Assembly: GCA_015501605.1 (NCBI GenBank)
Contig: JADNRZ010000011.1
Span: 1,612,001-1,676,000 of the forward strand
Source: Panaeolus papilionaceus
Taxonomy: Eukaryota > Basidiomycota > Agaricomycetes > Agaricales
DNA: 64,000 nt
Reading direction: 5' to 3'
Part shown: positions 47,855 through 58,908 of the stretch, piece after piece
Numbering within the stretch: position 1 is the first letter of the stretch
Layout: each line of letters starts with the position of its first letter
The notes under the pieces: model-generated
What the model saw: the letters and a program-made list of their open reading frames with translations, nothing else
What the model was told of the DNA's origin: nothing
The model's database searches: none
Made by a program: the position numbers and the translations under genes

Positions 47855-49130
47855 CTATGCTTCAGATCCGACAGGCAATGCTCCGTACTCCTCAAGCTCA
47901 TCTTCATATCTCTTTAAATCAAGCTCAACATCTTCCTTCTTCTCAATTAAAATCGTGCGATACTCTGGTAACTCCTCCATTAACTCTTCATCCGCTAGTT
48001 CTTCCACAATGTTTTGATGCTGCAACCGCAGTCGCTCGATTCGATCCATCAACGCGTCCTTAAGGAGCGGTCCGAACGACGTATCGCTCATGGTTTGACC
48101 ATCGTCGAGCATTGTTTCGAGTGCTGTCGAGGCATTGCTTGTCCATTCCACTGGGACAATACAGGCGTTAAGTATCTCCATAGCCGATTCTCGTGTATTG
48201 TGGAATCGGACGAGCTTCGCGCCGGGAGGTGGTTGACTACCTTTTTCTATAACCCGTGGTGTGGGTTTGATGTATTCCTACATAATCACAAAAAATTGAA
48301 TGTGAGTTAAAGCGTTAGCATGGGTGATCAAAATCGATACGCACTCCCCAATATTCACCCAGCTCATTCAATCGAACCTCTGCTTTGCTCCGTAGCTCAT
48401 CGTTCCATATCTGGTCCCACATCGTTGTTACGATTGTGAGTTCACAGTTCGAGACGCCAGTGACGATAGATTTGAAGATATTGAGACATGTGTGCCTACT
48501 TTTGTTGAGTCTGATATCGGTGATGCGATCAAAGTAGAGCGTATGGTCTATTAGAATGTCGCTAGGAGTAGGATTGATGGAGGGTTCGAAGGCGGTGAGC
48601 GCTCAGCGCGTAGTTATGTACGACGTGAAGAAGAAGAAACTCACGTTTCTTTAAGCCATTCTTTCAAAATCAGCACCACTTTCATCTCTGATATTCTTGT
48701 ATCGAGAAACCCAGGCGTGTCGATTAAATATAACCTCTGCGACCTCGAACTGATCAGCCATCTCATATCGATACCCTTGATTCTGTAAGCTTGGATGTGC
48801 TGTGTGACGCTCTCTAGCTGATTCTTGGAGATGTTGAGAGTCCCATGGCCGGCGATGGACTCGATGAACTGTAATATAGATGGGAATTGGGGTAAAATGA
48901 CAACAGTCTCGCGGACGTACTTACTGCGCTCTTTCCTGACCCTGTTGGGCCGAGTAATCTGTGAGATAATGCATGATCAGAGGGGACCCGACGAGTGCAT
49001 CGAGAAACGACGAGGTAGACTAGGAATATCCTACATACAGAATGTTATAAGCATCCCGTTGCGGGATTGAGGTTACAGGTTCCACAGAGATAGGGCCCTT
49101 GACTGTAACCTTTGGAGTAAGGGAATCCAT
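47855..49130 (-). CDS. P-loop G-domain protein (AIG1/Toc34-like GTPase type)
   Basis: ATG 49130 starts MDSLTPKVTVKGPISVEPV. Introns break the GTPase core: after NIL comes LLGPTGSGKSA (Walker A/G1) in a very short exon, then FIESIAGHGTLNISKNQLES (switch I side) and LYLIDTPGF (G3 DxxG). A TIVTTMWDQ segment sits at the G4 position, as in related fungal G-domain proteins that lack classical NKxD. The final exon (about 48282-47855) has a helical, charged C-terminus (ERLRLQHQNIVEELADEELM, ELDLKRYEDELEEYG) that should form a coiled coil. The family is abundant in Agaricomycetes and its role is unknown; nucleotide binding is well supported. It is followed by an A/T homopolymer run at about 47800-47818. 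Confidence 0.8.
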
Positions 49131-49501
49131 GTCCGGAATTGTTCAGTGGTGGAAGGATATTAATATTTTGTTAGCTTCGATTATTGAGAACGTGTATTAA
49201 GATCATGGAAGATGCAGGTAGATAGATAGGTGGATAGGCTGTGCCATGGCACTGCACTCGGAATAATTGAGTCTTGCTATGTAATCACTTATACCCAAAG
49301 TTTGATGAGAGCCTTTTGTGATATTATTAGCACACTGATGTCAACTAGAATCACTGTTGTATTTGCGCAATCGAATGAAGGTCGATAAAGCCCAGCATTA
49401 AAACTGATACGATCGGAGCACAACTGCGAACTTTAACGACATAATGGATCACACCGAATATTGGAAAATAATTAATCGATCCCTATTCACCTTATCTTCG
49501 A

Positions 49502-50119
49502 CTAACCAACACATAATTCCCAAACCTCAGGGCTCGTCAATCCCGAAGGCCCACTCAAGCCTAAGAATCGATTTCCTCCCAACAGGAAATCCAAGTGCCT
49601 AATTCCCTTGGCTGCCTCTACCTGACCCATCTTCCGTCCATTCTTCCTATCCTCTCTCTTCCTCGCCACTGTGGGGTCACTAAACCGAGAACACCGCTCG
49701 AAGTACGACCCGCCAACGATTGCGCGCAGGTCTTCTCCTGGGAGCGCATTGTATTGTGGAATGCTGATCGGCCGTCTGAGGTGGTTATATAGAGTTTCGA
49801 ATACATCGAGGACGGTCACATATGGTACCTCGCGAGTCTGAGTCCCAGTATTACTCGCAGATTCATCCGCAATGTTCAATGATTCAGACGGAGTTACTTG
49901 AATGGGCTCATGTAAGAGGGGATGTACTAGGATAAGACGGCTCAGAGGTGGATATGTCGCTGGCTCGAGCAATGTGTTTGGATTGATGGGATTGATACTG
50001 ACGATGGTGGATGGTGGGGTGGAGAGATCATAGATGAGCGGGGACAACATATTTGATTGATACACGAGTAACGGGTGGATTTGGACTGCATGGAGCATCG
50101 GGCTAGGTATATCAGACAT
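49502..50119 (-). CDS. DUF6699 domain protein, copy 1
   Basis: Single-exon frame; the first true ATG (50119) gives MSDIPSPMLHAVQIHPLLVY, about 205 aa. The frame stays open further upstream, but only non-ATG codons lie there and it would run into copy 2. DUF6699 hallmarks are present: PLIYDLSTPPSTI near the start, TYPPLSRLILVHPLL, VTVLDVFETLYNHLRRPIS and a C-terminal basic block (SRFSDPTVARKREDRKNGRK) followed by GIRHLDFLLGGNRFLGL. The family is fungal, mainly Agaricomycete, and lacks an assigned function. Adjacent copy 2 has the same layout. Confidence 0.8.
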   Translation of the reverse strand: MSDIPSPMLHAVQIHPLLVYQSNMLSPLIYDLSTPPSTIVSINPINPNTLLEPATYPPLSRLILVHPLLHEPIQVTPSESLNIADESASNTGTQTREVPYVTVLDVFETLYNHLRRPISIPQYNALPGEDLRAIVGGSYFERCSRFSDPTVARKREDRKNGRKMGQVEAAKGIRHLDFLLGGNRFLGLSGPSGLTSPEVWELCVG

Positions 50120-50189
50120 CTGAGGTGGTGACGACTGGAAGAAATGGGAGGTTGTGCTGGGAGAATGACAGATTGGCTTAGAAATCCCC

Positions 50190-50813
50190 TTATCTAACGC
50201 GCAATTCCCAAAGGGCGTCGGAGTCCACGGGACTGCCAATCAGACCTAGAAACTGGTGTCTACCCAGTAACAAATCCAAGTGTCTGATTCCCCTCAGTGC
50301 CTCCACCTGACCGTCCTTCCTCCCCTTCTTCCTGTCCCCTCTCTTCCTTGCCAAGGCAGGGTCAGCAAACCGCGAGCACCGCTCGAAATATGACATATCG
50401 ACGCTCCTGCGCAGGTTTAAGTTTTCCCTTTCTGGTATGGCAGTATACTCCTTAGCAGTAATTGGGAGTCTGAGATGCCTGTATATTGCCTCGAGAACGT
50501 CGAGTATTGTGACGTACGGAGCATCGCCCGACGGCAATACCTGGATAGTCCCCATCAAGAGAGGTCCAGGAATGACGATACTGTGCACAGGTGGGTAGAA
50601 GGCTGATTCATGCAATTTTTCTGGTTCGAGTCGGTTGTTGTTAGCTATGTCCTGGCAGGACGGTAGAACGGTGACGTCGTAAATGAGCGGTGGGTTTGCA
50701 TCTCCTCGGTATGCAATCAGGGATTGAATTTGCAACGGGTAGTGGACTGGAGTAGATTCGGACGTGCGGGGTGGTGGTGGTGGATGTTCATAAAGAGAGT
50801 CAAAGAACATCAT
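50190..50813 (-). CDS. DUF6699 domain protein, copy 2
   Basis: Single exon, 207 aa, start MMFFDSLYEHPPPPPRTSES. It shares PLIYDVTVLPS, FYPPVHSIVIPGPLL, VTILDVLEAIYRHLRLPIT, YFERCSRFADPALARKRGDR and GIRHLDLLLGRHQFLGL with copy 1 and ends DALWELRVR against EVWELCVG. The two genes are 70 nt apart in the same orientation, a tandem duplication with substantial divergence in the N-terminal half. Function unknown. Confidence 0.8.
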   Translation of the reverse strand: MMFFDSLYEHPPPPPRTSESTPVHYPLQIQSLIAYRGDANPPLIYDVTVLPSCQDIANNNRLEPEKLHESAFYPPVHSIVIPGPLLMGTIQVLPSGDAPYVTILDVLEAIYRHLRLPITAKEYTAIPERENLNLRRSVDMSYFERCSRFADPALARKRGDRKKGRKDGQVEALRGIRHLDLLLGRHQFLGLIGSPVDSDALWELRVR

Positions 50814-51315
50814 TGAGGGGGCTGTGTGGCAAAAGAAAACACTAATTTATATAAAGCATTGGGGTTCATGGTAATAAGAAGTCACGAAATGGCAGAAAAA
50901 ACGCTCAAGCGGGGCTGAAGTTTATAACTCCGTTTTATGGGCAGAGCAAATGTTACTTCAAGGTGTAATCCGGTTCATATTTCTCTTCGTGGGGTCGACA
51001 TTGGTTGATTCAGTCCATATTTTCCACAAGAAGTTTCCAGAGACGAGTTATTCCGTAGTCGCTGTATGCCTGACAGAGTACTTTCAGCTTTTAAACTCAC
51101 CCAAATTGTCCAAATTATTGAGGAATAAATAGAATTATTGACATGGTGTGGATGATGATGAAGTCATGATGTGCGAGACACAGTGGTGTTGACCATAGCA
51201 TCATCGGAGTTTGAAATGTTAGAGCAGGATGGAGGACGGCCGATTGTGTACTGCGGGCGAAGTAGCAACTTGTACTTGTACTTGAACCTAGTTTGGTCTT
51301 TTTCTATCTTCATAA
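50814..51315. promoter_or_regulatory. Divergent intergenic region between DUF6699 copy 2 and WASP
   Basis: Half a kilobase serving both transcripts. The last 60 bases before the WASP start include CT-rich sequence (GGTCTTTTTCTATCTTCATA), a usual fungal start-site context. No other element could be supported. Confidence 0.4.
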
Positions 51316-53037
51316 ATGCCTTCTCAGTCAACCCTCAACTCTGAGGAAAAGGCAAAAGTAAAAACAGCAATTCCAGCGTCCGCAACCAAGATTCATTGTG
51401 CGACTCTAGCAAGAATCTATTATGCCCATCCACAACCACGAAAGTGGGGCTACGCAGGTCTTCAAGGCGCTCTAGTCTTTTGCACAAATCTATCAGATGG
51501 AGCTTTTTATTTTAAAATGGTGGATTTGGATGGCACGAGAGGCGTTATCTGGCAACATGAACTCTACCAAGGTTTTGAGTTTAATCAGGATCGACCGTTC
51601 TTTCATTCCTTTGAGGGTGATGTGCGTATTTCATCATGTCATATCAGATCTATTCAACTGACCTAATGTGATTAAAACCGCAGAAATGTATGGTTGGTTT
51701 CGTTTACGCAGATGAATCAGAGGCAAAGGCATTGTTCAAGAAGGTTAACAATCGCAAGACCTCCAAATGTACGTAGCTATTGTTAGACCATCACGCACCT
51801 AGCTCATGTCTCTTCAGCCAAACCAGCTGCGGAGAAGAAGAAGAAGAAAACGGGTTCAGTAAAGGGGAAAATAGACAAGTCTATGATATCTGGTCCCAAA
51901 GCGGGGTCATTTATCCATGTCGCCCATATGGGTTACGATTCAGAGGCTGGTTTTACTTCCAGTGGTGTTGACCCGTCATGGACCGCCTTCTTGAACAACT
52001 TGGAGAGCACAGGCGTTGGAAAGGATGTTATCGCTCGGGAAATGGAATTCATCAAGAAGTTTGTAAAGGAACATGAAGCCCAGGACACCCGGAAAGAGCC
52101 CAAGAAACCCAAACCACCTCCTCCGGCACCGAGACGAGGGCATGCGACCAACGGTAGTACATCTTCGCAAAACGCTCCTGCTCCACCACCACCACCGTCG
52201 AGAAATAACGTTCCCCCTCCTCCGCCCTCTCGACCACAACAACATGAACCACCTCCGCCACCCTCCCGTCCTCCAGTGGCAAAGAGGATAGCACCCCCAC
52301 CCATTGCCCCACGACCTACCAGTCCCCCAAGAGCTTCACCCGCACTACCAGCGCCTCCACGACCACCCACAAGACCTGCGACCACCAACAATGCACCCCC
52401 ACCTCCACCTGCTCGTCCTTCCCAAAGTGGGGTCGGTGCACCGCCTCCACCACCACGGCCTGCGACAACCGCTGCTCGACCACCTCCTCCCCCAGTAAGA
52501 CCAGCACCACCAACCAGCTCATCGCATGCCCCACCTCCACCACCGCCTCCCCCACCACCTCATCCCAGTGGTGGCCATTCCGCTCCTCCCCCTCCCCCTC
52601 CGCCGCCACCACCTACAGGCGGCGCACCTCCTCCACCCCCTCCTCCCCCTCCTCCCTCTGGAGGCCCTCCACCGCCCTCTATCGCCAGCGTCGTTCCCGC
52701 ACCCCAACCAGGCCGAAACGATCTTCTCGCGTCAATACAAGGCAAAGGTGTTCACGCCCTCCGCAAAGTCGACCCCAACTCCATCCGCACACCGTCTGCT
52801 CCTATCGGCAAAGTCAGGGATAGCGATAGTCATGATAGTGGTCATGGAAATGGAAATGACAATGGTGTGGGTGCGGCGGTGGGTGCTGCTGCGGCAGGGG
52901 CGACTGTTGGTGCTGCTGCTGGTGCTGCGGGAGGGGGAGATCTGACGAGTGCGTTGGCTGCTGCGTTGATGGAGAGGAATAAGAGGTTGGGTGATAGTGA
53001 TGATGATGAGGAAGATGATGACAGTGATTGGGATTAG
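51316..53037 (+). CDS. LAS17: WASP/Las17 actin nucleation-promoting factor
   Basis: Three exons: 51316-51621, 51684-51768 and 51818-53037, about 536 aa. WASP proteins activate the Arp2/3 complex at endocytic actin patches. Residues 1-120 are a WH1/EVH1 domain (LARIYYAHPQPRKWGYAGLQ, FEFNQDRPFFHSFEGDKCMV) that binds WIP/verprolin. A basic segment and a CRIB-like block (SGPKAGSFIHVAHMGYD) follow. Residues about 210-430 are a polyproline region with many SH3/profilin-binding runs. The C-terminus has a WH2 motif (GRNDLLASIQGKGVHALRKV), an unusual Ala/Gly-rich spacer, a central helix (LTSALAAALMERNKRL) and an acidic tail ending DDSDWD with the key Trp. All functional modules are present. Confidence 0.93.
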
Positions 53038-53461
53038 TGTGGTTGCGGTGATTTGAGATTTATGGACGGCTTTGAGACGAGATGGGGTTCTGATGAGATT
53101 GCGGGGTGGACGTGGATGAAGGAATGTTTTAGTTTTACCATCATCCTGCATTTTTTGAGATTCGTCTCTAGTACTTACTCTCTTTATCTTTTCTTTTCTT
53201 CTTTTTACTTCTCCTTCACATTCGTTCTTCAATTATTATTTACTTCCAACTGCTCCTCTCTTTTCAAGTTATTTTTTTTTATCAAGCTCTACAAGCTATA
53301 ATTTAAAATGGACTGGATTTACAAACACTGCTGCCATGATCATAATTATACCTGAAGTTGCAAGAGGGGGAGAAAATCAGCACCCAACGGTCTCGGACGT
53401 TTTATATAGCCACCACGACACAGGCACCAGAGTGACCACATGGTTTTTAACCCCATTGAAA
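53038..53461. terminator. Convergent 3' region between WASP and FunK1
   Basis: The WASP and kinase genes end toward each other here. T-rich stretches at about 53180-53280 suit transcript termination. No gene recognised. Confidence 0.35.
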
Positions 53462-55831
53462 TTAAAGATCTCCGGCGTCTAACTCATCTTGAGTTTCGTT
53501 CTTGCTCATCCCTGAAACCCCCAAGCGACAATCACGCCACTCGGAGGACTCATTCCCCAAGATATCGTTCAAGCACTCCTGAAAAATTTGATATGGCATC
53601 AAATACGCGGAAGGCACGCCCATCGTGTCATCCACGAGGTGATTTATATCCGTCCTCGCCAAAGCGGATTTGATACAGTTGAGTGGCTTCGCGAGGCAGC
53701 GGAGAGTGGGATGAAGGACGTTTTTTAATATCTCTTCGATGTCTAATATGTAACATCTCTCTCTGAGGGCTCTGTCTTCGATTGTGGGGGAGTTGTAGAA
53801 AATGTCCTGGGAGAAGCGGTTGGAAGGCTCATAAAGGAATCCTGAGGTGACAGTATAGATGATGATCCACCACAAGGACTCGAGGTCATGGTGGAAGAGG
53901 GGACGCAACGGCGGTGGCTCACACTGCTTTTGGAGAGGTTCTATTTTGTGCATAAAATCATCCATCTCAGCGAGCGATTTACGTTCGAGTTGTTGCCATT
54001 CGTAGAATAATTCGGGGTGTCGGCAGAACAGCACATCACTGTAGTCGTACCACAACCGTCCGCGCATAATGTCGGTAGGCATGAAATATGGACTGCCCTG
54101 AATGTGAACCGGACCAGCCTTAAGAGTTTGATTCCGTTGAAGAAGAGAGAAAACGTACGACTCGCAAGTGAGCACGGCTCGGCGTCGAACCAAACTTTAC
54201 AGCTGATTCAAGACATGAAATCTTCGCGTGCCATTTGTCGCCTTCGGCCTTGCCATGGGCCACTATACTGCGCGTGCCCACGTCCCTGTGCACCCAACCC
54301 GCGCAGTATAAGAAGGCAAGTCCTAGTTGGCTATTGTCAGTGTCATGTCGCAGCACAACTATCGAGACACGCTTACCCAAAAGACTGTCGGAGAGAACAT
54401 CCATGACATCCCCGAGTCTATCGAGCTCCACGATCGTTGTGTACAGTTCCGAAAAAATGACCCTATATTGTCGTCTCTGCGGGAACCTATCTGGAACTGA
54501 CATTTTGCGGCCCCAGGCGCTGTATATAGGTTCCCAAGTCTTGAATGGCTTTGCAAGGGGCACAGTTGTCTTTCCCTCAGCCTCCGTGACGATGTCCAAG
54601 AACATACGCTTGTAACCCTGCTCTTCCAGCAACCTCTCAAAGTCAGGGAACATCTCTTTCATATGCGATCGTATCTTCTTGTCTTCTGGGTCTCGCGATG
54701 TCCAGAATGCCTCGAGGTCTTTGTAGATGTCCTGTTGTAGCTGTCCTTCGGTACGTTTATCGCACTCTAACCACTCATCCATCAGGGTGTGACGCCGCGG
54801 CGGTTCGTCTTGAGGGGTGGGGTCGTCAGCAGACGCTATGCGTTCGACCTCCCAGACCATCGTAGCTGGCCCCACCAAGTGGTGTAAACAGCGATCGAGC
54901 TTTGGCGTGACACTGACAGTGCGATAGAAGTACGAAGTCCCCGTCTGAGGGTCAGGAATCTCGTAGACGTAGCGTCCATCCCCTTGCTTCGTCATCGTCG
55001 GGTCATAGCCTAGCTGTTCTGGAGTCGCTGAGAGGAACGATAAGAGGATTTCGATGAAAAACTCAGGTTCCTGGAGTAATTACGAGATGAGAGTTCGCGT
55101 ATTGGAAATTTGTCGCTGACACCTACGGCGAGAAAGTTGAAAGGCCGGGATGCAGCAGTATGTGATCTGCAGTGATACCATAGCTCCATTTGGTTATGTT
55201 GAAAGGTAACCTAGAATGAGGGGATGTGCTTAGTCGCGAGATGCACAGAAGATGAGATTCCTTTACTCCATAGATAAACATACGATGACGATCTTCATTC
55301 ATTATTTGAAGGCTCGCCTTGATCTCCCTCCTATCGTACTACGTTCGCCAATCCATGAATGTGAGTGTAAGGAACTGGGTCAAGAGCTGCCATGCTCACA
55401 ATGTACATTTTCTCAAAGTCATCATCGTCATACTCCTCCCTCGGTTGTTTGTTTGTGAAAACCACTGAAATATCAGAGGGAGATGGCAAGGGGTTATGAT
55501 TCCTCCTCCCATCGGACACCAGACCAGCGTCGAGGTGCGAAAGGTCGTCCTTAGCAGGGGTAGGACAAACGAAAAACTCGAGTGTCGCGTTCGGAACTTG
55601 TGTCTTCTTCAAAACGCCAATTATTTCTTCGACACGTCGAAGGAAAGAGTCGCCTCCAGTATCTTGAACGTCGAGTCCTTGTAACCAAGATCTGTTGTCT
55701 TCTTTTATCTCGACGAGACCCTGTTCGACCAGTTTGTCGACACATTCTCCCACTAGCCCTTCTCGCAGGGAGAATGGAGCGTATTCACGTAAAAATGTGT
55801 GAACCCCGCATCTGATAATCTCATAACTCAT
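53462..55831 (-). CDS. FunK1-type fungal protein kinase, probably degenerate
   Basis: Minus-strand gene; ATG 55831 (MSYEIIRCGVHTFLREY) or 55942. Exons 55831-55400, 55338-55127 and 55070 onward, with further introns before GLAFLYCAGW and before AGPVHIQGSPYF, ending at 53462. N-terminal FunK1 features: DAGLVSDGRR, DISVVFTNKQ, RMFIYGVKES and FLSATPEQLGYDP. Kinase core: catalytic loop WVHRDVGTRSIV, where the usual Asn after HRD is Ser. The metal-binding segment is ISCLESAVKFG, where the family has DLEYAKxxG, so the Asp is Cys. The SPYFMP and DLESLWWIIIYTV segments are normal. Exons 2 and 3 also do not join in frame (2 nt left over, next exon in phase 0). A pseudokinase or pseudogene is likely. 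Confidence 0.7.
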
Positions 55832-55986
55832 TTTTGAGTTGATTGGTATGAGGCAGGTATATTGCAATCCAAAATGACCAAACTTGAGACACTTGCTCCC
55901 ATCACGTTTAGGTAATATTGATCCACGCGTTGCATGACGCATGTTGCTCTATATGAGATACAAAGCAATATAGGCATAAATAAGAC

Positions 55987-56812
55987 ATTTACAGCTATAT
56001 GCAAAACGATAGACCGCAACGGCCAACTTACACACACAGCGGACTTCGAAACTCAAGGTGAAGCGATCCCGAGCATGACAGGACCCAACAAGTATAGACG
56101 TTAAGCTTGTGTTAAGCGAGTTCTGGAGCACCATAAATCAACCATAAATTACGATAAATGAGTGATAGGTCCATGACACTATCCCCGAAAATGTGGTCTA
56201 GGCACTCGAGCGATTAGATTAGAGGACGACACACCTCAGTGTTGCCTTAGCATTTGTAGAATATCAAGAGTTCTGTTTTAGGTACTCCACCATGATAACT
56301 CGAGAGAACGAGCGCTAAATGAAGGCACTGAACATCATAGACTCAAACATATACTCCGCAGCAGAGGTAAACCAGAGCCACAAGTATGACGGCTTGGATT
56401 ACATAGCGACTGGCTAATTGGAAAACTCAATTCAGCATAATCCACCAGAATGTAAAAGAAAGAACAAAGATTCGTATATATATCATCTTCTCTCCTTCGT
56501 GTCTCAGTACTTGAATAGTAAGCTTTTGGTAAGCTCTGGTTCTGTGTCAGAAAAGGGAGAGAGAAGCTAAGCACGCTGGGATAACAATGAACGAAGGGCG
56601 GCGGGCATTATCTCAGATGTGAATGTTAGGACATTGTCAAAGGAATCACGATCAAAGAACATAACATTTAACCGAGTCCGAGTCATCACTTGCTTGTCAA
56701 GTTACGTCGGGATCGCTTGACAAAATACAGGCCATTATAGAGGAAATGTTCAAACTCCGCTGTGTGTGTAAGTTGACCGTTGCGGTCTATCGTTTTGCAT
56801 ATAGCTGTAAAT
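55987..56812. mobile_element. 0.83-kb inverted-repeat element
   Basis: Arms 55987-56043 and 56756-56812 are 57-nt reverse complements with one mismatch (core TTTACAGCTATATGCAAAAC). A further shared block AAGCGATCCCGA lies just inside both arms, so the arms are longer but eroded. No coding sequence inside and no clear target-site duplication. A decayed MITE or foldback remnant is likely. Confidence 0.55.
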
Positions 56813-57534
56813 ATTACGCTCTAGATAGACATCCCTACGATCCCGTAATTGAACCTGACTGGGATTATATCAGAATCATCCAACAGGTGTCGGGCGCGGA
56901 GCAGAGCTCCCACTCGTTCATCCGAAAATGGTGTTTAGCCGCGAATGATCACACCACATATAAAGTAACGAGGCAAAGTTTTATTTGGCTCAACTCAGAA
57001 GGCATTGGCCCGTCTTTTCTGTTCCGAACACTGTCCTGAACAACGGATAGAAAATTGTTGTTCTGGATACAAACTTTCCTCGTGCATTCATGGCAGGTAA
57101 TAAGCACCCCCGAACGATATATTGGAAGGATTACTATGAGTACGATAAGGATAATATGCGCTGAGCTAAGATTAACGAGAGACGCATGCACGCACAAGCA
57201 TGCCCCGACATCCCAAACAAGGGTAAATAGAGGAGAGGTCTAGGGGCTTCTGCCCCCCTTACATTCTCCCCTCAAGCCCGTTACCAACAGGCTAACTTGA
57301 AATTTGATGTGCCTCTGAGTCGAAGAAGAATCCATAGGATTCGTACAATGCAATACGGTTCCTTCCTCAGACTCCATCCTGTCGGGTGTCGTGCCCTGGA
57401 AGCCATCTTTTGGAACGAGCGTCTCTGCACCTTGTTCGAATTCACGGAGGCCCAGATCAACAGCTCCAGTAGCACAAATCTGGACTACATTGAACACTTT
57501 CATGGTCTTCGTCCATATCTGGAATCTCTTCGTT

Positions 57535-57555
57535 GTAGTCGTCGTCGTCGTCGTC
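57535..57555. repeat. GTC trinucleotide microsatellite
   Basis: About six GTC units (one GTA) followed by ATAATTATTATT. Short, imperfect. Confidence 0.7.
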
Positions 57556-57890
57556 ATAATTATTATTGTCCGACTCCCGAAGAGTATATCCTTCTGCAGC
57601 AGACCCCCTCACTGATCTCTCGAGCCGTGCGAGGCAAATACAGAATCCCTTTTTTTCCATAGCAGGCGACACACGTCGGACAAGGGTAAGAACATAAATA
57701 CATAGGTTGTGCTGATCAAGTTTTATTGTACATGGGTGTCGGAGAATAGCGTATATTACCTAAATCATTAAGAAACAAAATGAGTGTACTAACTCAACCA
57801 GTGCGGGAGGATAAATTATGCTTAGTGGCCAACGAAGCCACTTCCTTGTGGCCCAATGTCAGAACCTCCTTTATTCGACCAAGTTCCAGT

Positions 57891-58908
57891 TTAATAAGAA
57901 GATATCATTGGCGAGCCTCTGTTGAGTCCACTTGGTGACTCGCAGCTGAATAAAAAATTCTGAGTGAAGGGAGAATCGTAGTCCAACCAACCGTGGCCGT
58001 CGAGTGGCAACAAGTCGTTCTCTGTTAAACATACGCGATCAGTTGACTTAATATTCAAGACGATAGTCCCAAGCATGATGTACCTCTCTGTCCGGGCGTC
58101 ACGAGTACCACAGAGCGCGTTGGAGTTGTCGTGCGACGGTGGCCCCGACGCGCTGGTGGTGGGGTTGCAGGGCGCTTAGCAGCACGCCATTGCTTGGAGC
58201 TCATCGTAGTTTTCATGGGCCTCTCTCATTTGACTCTCATGGGGCTTGGAGTTAGGCCCCGGAGTCCAACACTGTACCTGTGTGTGTATTGAAGATGGTG
58301 GGGACGAACAGGAGATCTTCCACGAGAATCATCTGTGGGTGTGTTCAGAAGAGTAATTCAGGCAAACAAGGCTTGAAGGTTACGTACCGGTATCAACGTC
58401 CTTGACGTCGAGTGGCGTGACGATCTTTTCAGCTTCTTTGTCGGGACTTGGACTTTCAGGGTGAACGTGGATAATTCTAGTTCCCTGTCCTGCAGGGGAG
58501 GATGGTGATTGAGCAGCTCCAACGACTGCTGAAGACAAGGTACGCTACAGGGTGTGTGAGGGCGGTAGTTGTTAGCTCAAAGTCAAATGCCTACGGTTGT
58601 CTCCCTAATTCTTTCTGCCACACGCGAAACCCGTCTCTTAGGCCGTGAATCGCCTTCCTCTCTCTTCTTCAACAAGGCTTGAACTATTTGCGCAGACTTG
58701 AGGTTGGTTGCGATAAGGTGTTGCTGCAGATTTAAATGAGATAAGCAGTTTTTTGGCCATAGTTTTGACATACCTTCGCCAAACTTAGCAGTCTTGATCG
58801 CGGATAGAGTCTTTCGTTGGTCAATGCTACACGATCTGGGATCGCGGGGACAAGGGGTTCAACACCAGGTGAAGTCTGACCCGCCTCTGAGCGTACGTAA
58901 ATAGACAT
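57891..58908 (-). CDS. Hypothetical protein, six exons, no recognised family
   Basis: Exons on the minus strand: 58908-58774, 58723-58595, 58544-58388, 58332-58278, 58199-58084 and 58021-57891. They total 723 nt with every junction in frame (240 aa), which strongly supports a real gene. Start MSIYVRSEAGQTSPGVEPLV. A predicted helical region (SLAKQHLIATNLKSAQIVQA, then LLKKREEGDSRPKRRVSRVA) ends in basic clusters that look like nuclear-localisation signals. A second basic/Pro segment follows (KQWRAAKRPATPPPARRGHR). The C-terminus is acidic/aromatic (GHGWLDYDSPFTQNFLF). No membrane segment or signal peptide. A nuclear adaptor role is only a guess. Confidence 0.65.

Larger units (their letters stand above)
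55943..57890. other. Gene-poor stretch with an inverted-repeat element
   Basis: Apart from the inverted repeats and a trinucleotide repeat listed separately, only short frames. A minus-strand frame at 57672-57457 has an acidic Asp/Tyr run encoded by the trinucleotide repeat and is not considered a gene. Confidence 0.4.

Noticed and set aside
51933..52391. Gly-rich 152-codon minus-strand frame
   Set aside because: Antisense of the polyproline region of WASP; composition explained by CCN codons.
57457..57672. Acidic frame with an Asp run on the minus strand
   Set aside because: The Asp run comes from a GTC microsatellite; no other support.
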